A stretch of DNA of 64,000 nucleotides from Peribolospora baueri (Eukaryota; Basidiomycota; Peribolosporomycetes; Peribolosporales; Peribolosporaceae): positions 124,001 through 188,000 of the forward strand of contig JAMDHS010000003.1 in NCBI GenBank assembly GCA_029717555.1. Direction: 5' to 3'. Made by a program: the position numbers and the translations under genes. Positions 22,501 to 32,845 of the stretch are shown here, one piece after another. How positions within the stretch are numbered: position 1 is the stretch's first letter; each line of letters opens with the position of its first letter. The notes below the pieces were generated by a model. The model ran no database searches and had not been told where the DNA came from. It saw only the letters and a list, made by a program, of their open reading frames with translations.

Positions 22501-22873
22501 CGTCCTCCTCTTCTCCCTCGTCCTCTCCCCCATCGTGTGTCCGTGTCGCCACCTGTGAACCAGTAGCAGAGTCGGCCGGAATGGTGGAAGCGGCATCAGA
22601 GCCCCAGAGATGAGGGTCTTGCTCGTCATCGATCTCCCTGACTTCGCCTCCAGGACCCGCGCTGGTGGCACCCATCCCGGAACCGGACGAGTCCTGGCGA
22701 CCTAGTTCGCTGCTAGCCTCGCTTTCTTGAGCGCCGCTACCAAGCTCGAAGCCTGAGGCGGTGGAATAGAAGAGGGGGTTGGGCTCGTCTGCAGATGATG
22801 GCGCTACGGACGAAGGAGCGAGGTGGGAAGACTGGGATAAGAAGCGGGAGGCGTAGGCGGAGAAGGAAGTCAT
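19522..22873 (-). CDS. PNS1: Choline-transporter-like membrane protein (Pns1/CTL family)
   Basis: Multi-pass plasma-membrane protein of the SLC44/CTL family; yeast Pns1 has no settled substrate. Exons in transcript order: 21506-22873, 20994-21398, 20616-20905, 20180-20529, 19890-20073, 19713-19788 and 19522-19554 (901 aa). The first 430 residues are disordered and Ser/Asp/Gly-rich, followed by the first membrane helix (WLGSLIATAIVGGIAVWG). CTL hallmarks follow: YEEEQWRNSWWTTTG, TVAGVVSQYYFHR, AFVHGAMDSFSRYALIYVGITG, and VDTLYICFAIDR after the last helices. Hydrophobic segments sit in each central exon. The last exon is uncertain: I chose CTAG|TTT (tail FMTGEEQLPV) for its branch site and pyrimidine tract; an acceptor at 19622 would give QTYFG instead. 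Confidence 0.88.
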
Positions 22874-23719
22874 GGCCACAGCCGACGTTATGACCGAATG
22901 CGCTCTGCTCTGACTCGAGTGGTCCTTTCCGGAAGCGGCGAGTGGACTGAGATCAATGGGCGCACAGACCGGCCAGCGATCGCGCGGCGAGCGATAGATA
23001 TGGACGACGCTTCCCTGGCGTCGTCAGCCAGTCAAGTCGATCGATCGATCGGTTGGTCGCTGCAAGCCAACTGTCGAAGACGTGGAGCAGAGGCCACCGG
23101 CGTCAATAAAGGAGAAAAAATAAGGTGTAGAGGAGAAGCGGGTGGAGCACCGAGGACGAAGCAGGACAGGGGCACTGGTTGCAGATGGTGGTTGGTCGAC
23201 TGGCCGCTCCTCCCCATCCGAGCGCCGATAATCGAGCGGACTCAACAGGGGCCACCACGTGACGGATAGCACGTGATACGCACAACTTGGATGATGCAAG
23301 ATATGCATCATTTGGTTCCTGTCCAGGCGAGCGGTGAGCTTTTTTGGGAGCACTATATATAACTTACACGAACGGGCGAATTGCAGGGCATGCACACTGG
23401 GGAGAGAAGGAAGGGCGAAAACGTAGAGCAAAGCCACGCGACGGGACGGGGATCAACAGACACGGTACGAGAATTTTACTAGTGTAGAGTAGGTCGATGA
23501 GCAGTGAGGAACGTTTGCGACGACGAACTGGAAAAAGCGCATATGGAATCGTCGTCTGCTGGCATGGTCTGAAAAGCAGGCGTGATAATCCAAGCAAGAA
23601 GCTAGATCTCCCCTTGGGAGAAAACGCGAGGACGAAGAGGATGCCGAGATCCACCGCTACCCACCCAACGGGCCCAACGGCAGATGGAAAGAGAAAATGT
23701 GAGTTTGGGTCGCGCGGCT
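22874..23719. promoter_or_regulatory. Upstream region of PNS1 / 3' region of the kinase gene
   Basis: 846 bp between two minus-strand genes. Two CACGTG palindromes lie 14 bp apart at 23256-23261 and 23270-23275, both followed by A, and a TATATATA run lies near 23354-23362. The CACGTG pair is about 390 bp upstream of the PNS1 start and could be a bHLH-type site, but I cannot show function. Confidence 0.5.
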
Positions 23720-26700
23720 TCACCCGCACCGTTCCTCCTCCTCCTCCTCTGGCAAGTCATCGGTCGCGTACCGCCGAGCTTCAACAGAGCTCCTCTTGCT
23801 GCCATTATCGACCGGCGACCTCAATCGGTTGAGCGCGTCTTTGCTGCGTGCCCGTGATCTCCTCGCACCGCCGGTCACGTCTTCCTCCTCCTTATCACCA
23901 CCACAACCAAACTCCGCTTGAGCGTGAACTTGAGTATAATCAAGAGCAGTGGTGGGAGTGCCCTGCGACGGAGGGTAGATGCCCTTGATGTCAAAGGGCG
24001 AGAAGCCAGTACCCCCGCCTCTGGCGGGGGAGGCAGCCGCGCGCCTCCCGCGACTTGGACTGCGACGCGTCCGAAGCGCGCCAGCGCTTTCGAAAGTCAA
24101 GTCCGAGGGTGAGCAGTAATACCGAGGGAGGCCAGGGAGGAGAATCCTGCCTGTCGAGTCGGTGGATCGCGAGCGCGCAAACACAGGGCTGAGCGACTCG
24201 GACGCTGCGGATGCGGATCCGGACGGGGCCCGGAGCACGCCTCTGCCACGTCCCGCGGCGCCGCGCAAGCGCGACAAGGAGTGCTCCGCGCCGGATGAGG
24301 AAGACGCATCGCTACTGCTGGTACGGCCACTTTGGTCGTCGAAGTACTGACCGTGAGTTTCGTCTCCAGCGCGCTGGGATGACGAGTCTCTACATCGGAG
24401 ACCTGCCCGGTACGCCTCGGCCCGGTCGCGCTGCAGACGAGTGTAGGCAGATATGGGGGGAACGGAGCGGTTACGACCGCCAGCTCTGTCCCTGCTCGTC
24501 CGTTCCACTGGGACTGGGCAGGAGAACATGGAGGCGAATTGGTCGTCCTCTTCGTCGGGCACGTAGTCCTCAATCAGCGGCCGGACCCACGCCGAGCGGA
24601 CGACGTCAATGATCGTCCAGCGTCGTTCGGGCTCCGGCTCGAGCATGCCTCTGAGCACCTCCCTGGCCTGAGCGCGCTCCTCGTCAGCGCCCGCCCAACG
24701 GTCCAGAATCGGATCGCCCGTCTCCGTCAGCGCCTCCACCAACCGATCCGGCATTTTCCACTGCGCCCTGACGATCTTCATCATCAACCTCGGTTCGAAG
24801 CTGTCCATGAACGGCAGTTTCCCGGATAACAGCGCGTACAGGACGCACCCGGCCGCCCAAATGTCCACGGCCGGCGAGAGAGACAGATCGGCCATGTTCC
24901 CGATCGACGCGGTGGTGCTCGCGCCCGCGTGCCCACCGGAAGTGGCCTTATCAGCACCTGCAGGGCTCGAAGTACGCGGAGGCCCCAAGTTGCGGAAGCG
25001 CAAAAGCTCCGGGGCCGTGTAGGGAAGGCTGCCACCAGGCATGATTGCGGCCGGTGTGTCCCCCTGTACGTCCGGGCTCTCTGCGTCCATCGCGCTCATG
25101 CTCGTTCTCTGCCTAGTGCGACGAGAGCCGCGGCTGTCTTCCCGTGGCTGAATACGGCGAGACGAAGAGGGCGCCAAGCTGGCTCCGCGTTGGGGGAGGG
25201 TGGCTGCTGAAGCCGGAGAAAAGGCCGACGGAGGCGGCCGGCCTGACACCGACGGGGCGCCCGGAGAAAGCGCTGGAACGGCCGTGAAACGTTCGGAGAG
25301 CTCGCTGAAGCCACCGTGGGCCAGCTGGGCCTTGGCCATGTCCCCCGGGCTCCGGCCCCTGGCGGCGCCAGGCTCACTGCCAAGGGAGAGGAAGGGGTAC
25401 GCCTCCTCTACGGAAGCGAATGCGCGAGTGTGACCACCTTGAATATTTTGTAGCCCCAGTCGTCCGTCGCCGAACCAAACATGACGAGAGGGGGAAGGCA
25501 GCGGCCGATGATGTCTTCCGGGACGGTCACGAGACGGATGATGGTAAGCGTAGTGGAAGTCGTGCATCAAAAGGTCCGGCATCCACGCCCGGGCGCGCGA
25601 ACTGGCCACCTTGTATGCCCGAGCGGTCTGCTGCTCGGACGGGCTGGACGGGATGACCTCAGCAAGGCCGAAGTCGGCCAGACGCCACGATCCGGCGCGC
25701 CACGCCTCGTCTTCCGGCTCTTCTTGACTATCAGCGGCGGTCGACGCTGCGCTCGACCCGGTCCCTTCCACTCTCCCACCGGTGGCTTCCTCATCCTCGA
25801 GGTCTCTGAGGATATTCTCGAGTTTAACGTCCCGATGCACTACGCCCATCTCCTCGTGCAAAAAGTAGAGCGCGCTGACCAACTTGGCGAATATGCGCTG
25901 TGCGACGCCGAGATCGAGACCCCGTCGCTCCACACCCTGTGAAGGCCCGGCGGAGGACACGGAGAGCGCTGAGGAACGGGACAGAGTGGACGAGGCGCTC
26001 CGGCGAGCACTGCTCAAGATGGGAGAAAAAGCCGAAGTCGGGCCGTGATTGACGCTGGCGCTCCTTCCCACGTTCGACCTGTTCGCTCCGCTGCTGCTTC
26101 GCCGCCTGCGTGCGCGATCGTCCTCGCGGGCGTGATTCCTAAGAAAGTCAAGCAGGTTGCCCCCTTCGCATCGCTTCATCACGATCCAATGAGCAAAGTC
26201 GGTCTCGATGATCTCCACCAATGGTAGGATGTGAGGGTGCGGCGGGAGGTTGCTCCAGATGTACAGCTCGTTCTCCAGCGCATCCTCCCGATCCGCTTCC
26301 TCGGCCTCGACCTCCGAGCCCTCCACTCGACGAGCCAAATCACGGGGCGGCAAATAGCCAGACGAGGTGAGAGGCGCCAGCTCAGCTTGGGATGGCGTTA
26401 GAGGCGTCTTGTAAACCACTTTGACGGCCAGACGCGCCGTCCGACGGAGGTGACGGCGCTCGCGAGATCGACTCCTAACAGGCGCGCTGCCCGTTGAACC
26501 TGGGCCGTTTTCCGAAGCGGCCACCGCCGTCCTGCTGGATCGCCCACGACCGCGCTCTGGTTCGGCCTCCGACCCTCTTTCGCCCCAGCCGCGGCCCCTG
26601 CTGTCCACCTCGAGCGCCTCCGCCTCTGCGCCCGCCCAGAAGGCCTCCTTGACGACGCTGAAACCGCCAAAGCCGAGGGGTCTGCCAATCATGTAGTCAC

Positions 26701-27334
26701 CAACGCTCTGCCCTTCGTCGTCCGGTTGCGTCGAGCGCGTCCCCTGCTCATCAGGCACGGCGTCCCACAGCATCGCGCGGCGGACATCGTCGGACAGAGG
26801 CGGCACCTGATCGGTCTCTGTTGTAGTGGACGCGAAAGCGGAGAGTGGGGAGGACACGGGAACGCTGTTGCGCAGGCTGAACGAGCTCAAGAAGTCGGCA
26901 GCAGGAGAGCGGATGATAGCGCTGTCACCGGCGCCACCCGCGTACGCGTCGTAAGACGAGAAAGAGGGCCTAGGTTGGCGAACGCGAGCTCGGTCTCGCG
27001 GATGGGTATCGTCTTCGCACGGTGGCGGGTGGCCAGCGGAGGTGCCGTGGATCGCGGGGCTGGATGGCGTCGCTGTCATCGTCGTCGTCGCCGCCGCCGA
27101 TGGGCCGGGTAAGGGAGTGCGGACGGAGGAAGGCGAGAAGACGCCCCTGGTGGCGAGGAGGCTCTGGGGAGGGCCGGCAGCGCTGGAGAGGTCGAGAGCG
27201 GCGGGAGCGCTAAGACCAAAGGGGTCGTAAAGGGGAGAAGAGACTTCGTCATCTTCGTCATCTTGTCTATGGAAGGGGATCTCCAAAGGATGGAGATGAG
27301 GAGACGCGGTCCGGGAAGCCCCTGGGGGGGACAT
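23720..27334 (-). CDS. Large serine/threonine protein kinase with long inserts, single exon
   Basis: Eukaryotic protein kinase of 1204 aa in one uninterrupted exon, unlike its multi-exon neighbours. I start it at the ATG at 27334 (MSPPGASRTASPHLHP); the frame is open upstream but without a further ATG. About 210 disordered Ser/Pro residues precede the catalytic domain. Gly loop GFGGFSVVKE is near 221, the VAIK-type lysine in LAVKVVYK near 305, HRDVKLEN at 500-507, DFG at 554-556, APE at 774-776, and DIWAAGCVLYALLSG near 824. Inserts of about 65, 70 and 217 residues separate these; the last lies inside the activation segment. The C-terminal 280 residues are Arg/Ser-rich and end in an acidic EEEEEE run. 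All catalytic residues are present. I cannot assign a subfamily. Confidence 0.9.
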   Translation of the reverse strand: MSPPGASRTASPHLHPLEIPFHRQDDEDDEVSSPLYDPFGLSAPAALDLSSAAGPPQSLLATRGVFSPSSVRTPLPGPSAAATTTMTATPSSPAIHGTSAGHPPPCEDDTHPRDRARVRQPRPSFSSYDAYAGGAGDSAIIRSPAADFLSSFSLRNSVPVSSPLSAFASTTTETDQVPPLSDDVRRAMLWDAVPDEQGTRSTQPDDEGQSVGDYMIGRPLGFGGFSVVKEAFWAGAEAEALEVDSRGRGWGERGSEAEPERGRGRSSRTAVAASENGPGSTGSAPVRSRSRERRHLRRTARLAVKVVYKTPLTPSQAELAPLTSSGYLPPRDLARRVEGSEVEAEEADREDALENELYIWSNLPPHPHILPLVEIIETDFAHWIVMKRCEGGNLLDFLRNHAREDDRARRRRSSSGANRSNVGRSASVNHGPTSAFSPILSSARRSASSTLSRSSALSVSSAGPSQGVERRGLDLGVAQRIFAKLVSALYFLHEEMGVVHRDVKLENILRDLEDEEATGGRVEGTGSSAASTAADSQEEPEDEAWRAGSWRLADFGLAEVIPSSPSEQQTARAYKVASSRARAWMPDLLMHDFHYAYHHPSRDRPGRHHRPLPSPSRHVWFGDGRLGLQNIQGGHTRAFASVEEAYPFLSLGSEPGAARGRSPGDMAKAQLAHGGFSELSERFTAVPALSPGAPSVSGRPPPSAFSPASAATLPQRGASLAPSSSRRIQPREDSRGSRRTRQRTSMSAMDAESPDVQGDTPAAIMPGGSLPYTAPELLRFRNLGPPRTSSPAGADKATSGGHAGASTTASIGNMADLSLSPAVDIWAAGCVLYALLSGKLPFMDSFEPRLMMKIVRAQWKMPDRLVEALTETGDPILDRWAGADEERAQAREVLRGMLEPEPERRWTIIDVVRSAWVRPLIEDYVPDEEDDQFASMFSCPVPVERTSRDRAGGRNRSVPPISAYTRLQRDRAEAYRAGLRCRDSSSQRAGDETHGQYFDDQSGRTSSSDASSSSGAEHSLSRLRGAAGRGRGVLRAPSGSASAASESLSPVFARSRSTDSTGRILLPGLPRYYCSPSDLTFESAGALRTRRSPSRGRRAAASPARGGGTGFSPFDIKGIYPPSQGTPTTALDYTQVHAQAEFGCGGDKEEEDVTGGARRSRARSKDALNRLRSPVDNGSKRSSVEARRYATDDLPEEEEEERCG

Positions 27335-27875
27335 GCAATGCCGCTGGAAAACGGAGTGGGTGCGCGAAGGCGTGCGAGAGGGGTTCAGTAAGGTAAGAAG
27401 GAAAAAGGGCGTGTGTTGCGGGCGGGTTTGAGAGGTGCGTAGAGAAGAGAATGGAAGTTTGAGCGACGACGACGGCGAGAAGGAGGAGGGTGGGGGAAGA
27501 AGATAAATCAATGCGGGGAGAGGGTGACGAGAGGAGACGAGGTGAGCTTGGCAGGCACGCTTAATATGGTATTCCGATCCAAATGAAATGTCTATTTCAA
27601 ATCCACGTGCGACTCCACTTCAAACGGACGCGTCGCCCGAGATAAGATCGCGGAGCGGACGGATCAGGGGAACGGCTGGCACGTGCCAAGCATGGCTCGT
27701 GCTTCTTGGATTGGACGGCGACGAACACGGAACGAAGATCAAAGGTGAGCGGGTAGGTACAGGTATAGGTAGGCCCACCGGGCCAGACGAGCGCAGGGTC
27801 GTCAACGAAGGCAATGTCGAGAAAAAAAATAAGAGAAGGTCCGACTGGGGAAAAAGAGCGCAGAAAACGAGGCCG
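27335..27875. promoter_or_regulatory. Kinase upstream region / arrestin 3' region
   Basis: 541 bp between two minus-strand genes. CACGTG occurs at 27604-27609 and 27680-27685, roughly 270 and 350 bp upstream of the kinase start. At this base composition such sites are expected by chance a few times per 10 kb, so they are only candidates. Confidence 0.45.
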
Positions 27876-30800
27876 TCACAGCGAGATCTTGGGCGGTCGA
27901 GGCGGAGCGGGGCCGCTCGGCAGCTCCTCTCGCAGCTCCTCCTCTTCCTCCTCCATCGGGTCCTGTTCCGCCCATTCATAGGCGGATGGCCTCCAGGGAT
28001 CTTTGATCGGCCCTCCACTTCCACCGCCGCCTCCACCGCTACCCGCCGCCACACCCCCCCGCGCCAGCCCGAAGGACATCGGCGCTGAGTTGAGCGAGCT
28101 CTGAGAGTCGGAACGGACCGCGCGTCGCTTGCCGGCCGACACCGCCGGGTCGCGAGGGAACAGGACTGGCGACGACATATTGCTGTTTCCGTCCCCTGCC
28201 CCCATCCCCGCCTGCATGGACTCGTACGTCGTCGGCAGGGGCGTCATTGGGGAGGAAGCGCTAAAGCTCGCGCGCTCCGTCAACGTCGACATTATCGAGC
28301 CTGCGGACAAGTCACGCGACATGGCTTGTCGAGAGTTGTGGTCGCGGCTGCTTGATTCACCTCTGTGGAAGGCTTCCACTTGGTTTATCGCGGCGTAGTA
28401 GCGCGCCATTTGCTCCTTCTCCGTGGCAGCGGATGGAAAACTCGTCGGCGATGCTGCTACGGGCGTTGAGCTGATTGAAGGACCGGGAGTGGGCAGAGTG
28501 CGTTTCGTGGACGCAGACGAGAGCCTCCGCTCGTTGGCCAATGCAGGGGCGCCCGGATCGCGGGCATGCTTTGTCGGTGCCGAGCCACTGGAGTCGCTGG
28601 AGACGGGCTGGTTTTGCCGAACGGCCTCCTGAGCGACGTAGGACCGCCGCATCTGCTCCTGTTCGAGCGCGGAGGCAGACTGATCTTTCGAAGAAGACGA
28701 AGCGCTGGCGACGTTCATACCGAATGTGGGAGTGACATCACCTGCCGAGAAGAGCCTGCTCTCCGAGCCCGTGGGGGACGAAAGACCGCGCTGGTACTCG
28801 GAGGTCTGCTCGCGTGCCGCGTAATATCGACGGAGCTGCTCTTTCTCAGACTCGGCTGAAATGGACGGCTGCGACCTGGCGGGATCTATGGACTTCGGCT
28901 TGACTGACTGCTGGTGTCCAGGCAAAGGGCTCTGTTCAAGCGGTAGCGACGATGAGACTGCAGGGGCGAGGTTTTCTCCGGACGTGGAGGATGTCCAGCC
29001 CACTTCCATCTGATATGACGGGATCGGTACCGTTTGATATGGCTGCCCTCCTTCCACCCTCGCGTATCCTTGCGCTTCCTCCTTGGCTTCGAGGTATCGC
29101 TGCAGCTGCAACTTCTCGTCCGCGGCCGAGGGCGCGGCCGAAGTCCCTGACCGCCCCAAAGAGGCCGGATGGGTCGAGTCTGGTGCTCGTGACGGGGTGG
29201 CGCTGGCTGAAGAATGGGACACGTGACTGCCCGACAGGCGATTCGGAACGACGCCGGTGCTCGCAGTGGAGTCGACGGTGGGTGGTTGCAAGTTGGCGAG
29301 TACGCTCTTCCGATGCTCCGCTTGAACTGTGCGAGCTTGGGCTTTGGTAAGCATGTACAACCGTTGCTTCTCCTCTGCCGCCGAGATGTAGGACAAACGA
29401 GGGGAGGACATGGCGGTGCCGTTCGATAGCGAAGACGTGCTCCCTTCAGGAGGTCGAAGACTTGCAGACGAGTCGTTGACCGGCGATTTTTGCAACGGGG
29501 ACGACCCTCGACTTGAATTCGAGGCTGAGGGGATGGCAATCATAGACGCTCTCCGGTCCACGTCCGTGTGCAGTGGAGGAGGCGGCGGCGATTGAACGTA
29601 CTCCGCCGCGCCGATCCGCCCAGCCACAGCCTCGGCAGCCTTGCTTTGCAAGCGTTCTGCCTGCGCCCGGGCCCGCTCGTACAGTTGCACCTTCTCAGCC
29701 TCTGCGGTCATGGCCCCTTCGCCAGCAAGATAGGGTTGGCTATAACTTTGCCCACGGATGCCATGATGTTGTAGCGCTTTCCGCGCCACTGCTGCCTCCT
29801 GCGAATCCGCCGGCGACGGCGGATTGGTAAGGACGGCCGATGGTGGCCGCGAATTTTCACGCTTGTTGAAGAAAAAGCTAGGGTTGCTGGCGCCGCCACA
29901 CTCGGGGTGTAGAGACTGGAGGCCGTGTGAAAGTCCGATGCCGGCCATGCCCGGAGTGACCACCTTCGTTACCCCTGCCGGCGACGCCGCCGACGAGGAG
30001 ATGCTGCCTTTGCTTTGTGCTCGAGAAAGTACCCGTTGTTCGTTCGACGACGACGACGACGAAGGCGCTTGTGGAGGCGTGTATAGTTGCGGACACAGGC
30101 TAGCCACGTAACCTATGCGCTCGACCATAGCGGCGGAGGTCTCCTTAGAAAAGTTGGTGATAGTCATCGGTATGTGATCGAGGATGATATCTTGAGTGCC
30201 ATCCATACCGGCTCGCACCCGCAAACTGAGAGGGACGAAGTATAGCGCGAGATCAGTTATATCTGGCGTCATGATAACATGGCTCGGTAAGGAAACTGCC
30301 GCTCACTGATACGAGACATCCAGGTGTTTGGCCGTCCGAATGCTCGTCAGCTGATGACCATCAGGAACCGTACAGGTGATGTCGTACGCCTTGACGTCTC
30401 CTTTGTACAACTTCTCATTCATACTTCTGTTCTTGGTGACGACTTCGTCAGAGCGCTGAGCGGCAGCTTTCTTGCACGAACTCGTGCTGGTGCCTCCTCG
30501 GAACGTGATTGTCTGTTTGAGCGAGATGGCGATCGCTTTGAGCTTGATTGGAGAGATCCGGTCGGACCGGACGATGACTCTGACAGAGATCTGATCTCCG
30601 GGTCCGGCGCAGTTCGACGATCCTGTGTGTCGACCAGGCCCACACGCGCGGTTAGACAAGGAACTTGAGCCGGAGAGCACTAAAAATGAAACTCACGAAG
30701 CAACTTGACCGTGACATCTTCGACCGAATTTTCTCGCTCTTCGGGGAAACTGGAAGGGGCGTTTGCCCGCCGCAGACACACACGAGCTTGGTCATTTTTC

Positions 30801-31723
30801 ACGCGCGCTCGAAGGAAGGAATTGGTGCCATGTCACTCACTGATAAAGGGGCCAAGCCGAGTGAAGCTCATGCTTGAACAACTCCAACGTGTGCGTGGTC
30901 TGCAGAACGGGCGTCGCCTCCTTGCGCAACAAACCTCTGAAACAGCAAAGACAAATCAGAGACATTTGATTTCGGAAGGCACCATGGGACGAACCAAGAC
31001 GCTTTGAGCTCACTTCTTGGATTTGACGCAGAGGCTGGCGACAAGCTCGTATTGGATACCGCAATTCCTGTCTACCTTGGCCATCGGCGGAAGGCCTTCC
31101 GGGATCATGATTTTGAAAGGGAAGTCGGCCTATACGTCGCAGCAGCGGAAATGGTCAAGTCAAGAAGCGCGGCGATAGGAACCACGGCCATTCAGTCCGA
31201 TGGGGAAGAACCCGTTATGGGCCGGGACACTCACAGTGCTAAGGACCTCCCACCCTCCATGAGCAGCCTCCCATACGTTGATCGGTCCGTTTCCGATGAG
31301 CTCCCCAAACGTCTCGCCGCCGTTTCCCGGCAGCGACTCGAGCTTGCGCAACTCAATCCTGAGCCAGGTGGCCTTGTAGCCGCGTGCGCCGAGGCGCACT
31401 TCTATCGTCCCGGCAATGTGAGCCGCGGGACGATCGGGGCCGGCGGGGATGCCGGGGTAGCCTGGCGAACGAAGAGGCCGCCGAAGGGACAGGAGCTTGA
31501 GCGTAAGGATGTCCGAACAAAACGCGCGGAGGCGACTGTTGGTCGCGGCGACGAAGACGGCATGCGCCTACACCTACCTCGGATGAAATCGACATGCGGA
31601 GGGGGCCGAAGTGTACTGGGAGCGATGAGGTGGTTTGGAGCAGGGAAGGAAGGATGGCTCTTTGAGCGAGGACCAGGACGTGGAGAGCCGTGAGTGCACC
31701 ACTCACAGCTTCGATTGAGTCAT
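27876..31723 (-). CDS. Alpha-arrestin (ubiquitin-ligase adaptor family) with repeated motif in its tail
   Basis: Arrestin-fold adaptor of the kind that links plasma-membrane cargo to Rsp5/Nedd4 ligases. Exons in transcript order: 31707-31723, 31578-31615, 31235-31461, 31014-31129, 30841-30936, 30697-30749, 30307-30622 and 27876-30225 (1070 aa). Arrestin-N: MTQSKLTLRPPPHVDFIRGY, AGTIEVRLGARGY, WLRIELRKLESLPG, DFPFKIMIPEGLPP, ATPVLQTTHTLELF. Arrestin-C: CAGPGDQISVRVIVRSD, LKQTITFRGG, ITCTVPDG, VRAGMDGTQDIILDHIPMTI. The remaining 700 residues are disordered and contain six copies of a motif like EKEQMxRYYAA. I see no strict PPxY; the nearest is IPSY. Small 5' exons of 17 and 38 nt are supported by the LTLRPPPHVDF match. 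The next gene, SNF8, is divergent 312 bp away and acts later in the same degradation route. Confidence 0.88.
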
Positions 31724-32035
31724 ACGGATCGCAATATTGAGCGCCTGATGGCCGAAAGCTCGCCTCGTGATGCAGTTCGACGATGGAAGGAGTCGAGCAA
31801 GATGCAACAGCGACCCTGTTCCGACCTTCGATCAGGGGGCACCTCATCGAACGCGGCTATGCTCGCCGCCGCCGCAGCACCCACGTGCAATCAGTCCCGT
31901 CGGGGGACCGTGCGCTGGATATCCCGAAGGCGGCGCCAGAGATTCGCATAAAAAAGGGCAGACACCGCATTCAACCACCACCAACTCCGGCTTCGCACAC
32001 ACCCGTCCCATCTTGCGTCTTCCACGCCCTCAACC
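31724..32035. promoter_or_regulatory. Divergent promoter, alpha-arrestin (-) / SNF8 (+)
   Basis: 312 bp between start codons. It contains one CACGTG at 31882-31887 and no obvious TATA box. Confidence 0.55.
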
Positions 32036-32845
32036 ATGCGGCGCGGCGCAGGCCTAGCGGCGTTTGAGCGAGCCGCGCACAGCTCGGCCCAGTTCTCCTC
32101 TCTCGGCGACGAGCTGTCCACACAGCAGATCGACCACCTCCGCTCGCAGCTACAGACGTTCCAGTCGGCGCTGCGCACCTTTGCCGTGCGACATGCGCGG
32201 GATATTCGCAAGGATCCCGTATTCCGGATGAACTTTCAACGCATGTGCGCCAGCATCGGCGTCGACCCGCTCAGCGGCGGGCGGCCTGGAGGCGGGGGAG
32301 GAGGTGGCGGCGGCGCGGGGGGATTCTGGGCGGATCTGCTCGGCTTGGGGGATTTCCAGTACGAGCTGGCGATTCAGATCATCGACGTGTGCGTCTCGAC
32401 ACGCCATCTCAACGGCGGACTCATCGAGATGGACGAGCTGCTCCGACGGATAGCCAAGATGCGGGGCGCGGGCTCCGATGCCGACGCTGACGCTGGTGCA
32501 GGCGCGATCACAGCCGACGACGTGCTGCATTCCCTCAAGACGCTCGCTCCCCTCGGGTCGGGATACGAGGCGCTCACCATCGGCTCCAAGCGCATGGTCC
32601 GCTCCGTGCCCCGCGAGCTCGACACCGACCAGGGCGCCATCCTCCTCGTCGCGGAGCAGGACGGGCAGGGCTTCGCTACCGTCGACTCGCTGGTGACCCC
32701 CAGACCGCCGAGCAAGGGCGCATGGACCGGGGAGCGCGCCAGAGCGGCGCTGGACAATGCAGTGAGGGACGAGCTGTGTTGGGTGGACGAGCAGGCGCAT
32801 CCACCGAGATACTATGTCCTTAGTCTGACCGGCATCGACGACTGA
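32036..32845 (+). CDS. SNF8: ESCRT-II subunit VPS22/SNF8
   Basis: Subunit of the ESCRT-II complex, which sorts ubiquitinated membrane proteins into endosomal multivesicular bodies. A single exon of 269 aa, the normal family length. The N-terminal helical hairpin is clear (MRRGAGLAAFERAAHS, FRMNFQRMCASIGVDPLSG), followed by FWADLLGLGDFQYELAIQIIDVC and two winged-helix domains containing GLIEMDELLRRI, SLKTLAPLGSGYEAL and VRSVPRELDTDQ. A Gly9 stretch (32287-32320) replaces the short loop after DPLS, and an Ala/Asp-rich loop follows the RRIAKMRG helix; both look like harmless loop expansions. The ATG at 32036 aligns with the universal MRRGxG start of the family. Confidence 0.96.
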   Translation: MRRGAGLAAFERAAHSSAQFSSLGDELSTQQIDHLRSQLQTFQSALRTFAVRHARDIRKDPVFRMNFQRMCASIGVDPLSGGRPGGGGGGGGGAGGFWADLLGLGDFQYELAIQIIDVCVSTRHLNGGLIEMDELLRRIAKMRGAGSDADADAGAGAITADDVLHSLKTLAPLGSGYEALTIGSKRMVRSVPRELDTDQGAILLVAEQDGQGFATVDSLVTPRPPSKGAWTGERARAALDNAVRDELCWVDEQAHPPRYYVLSLTGIDD

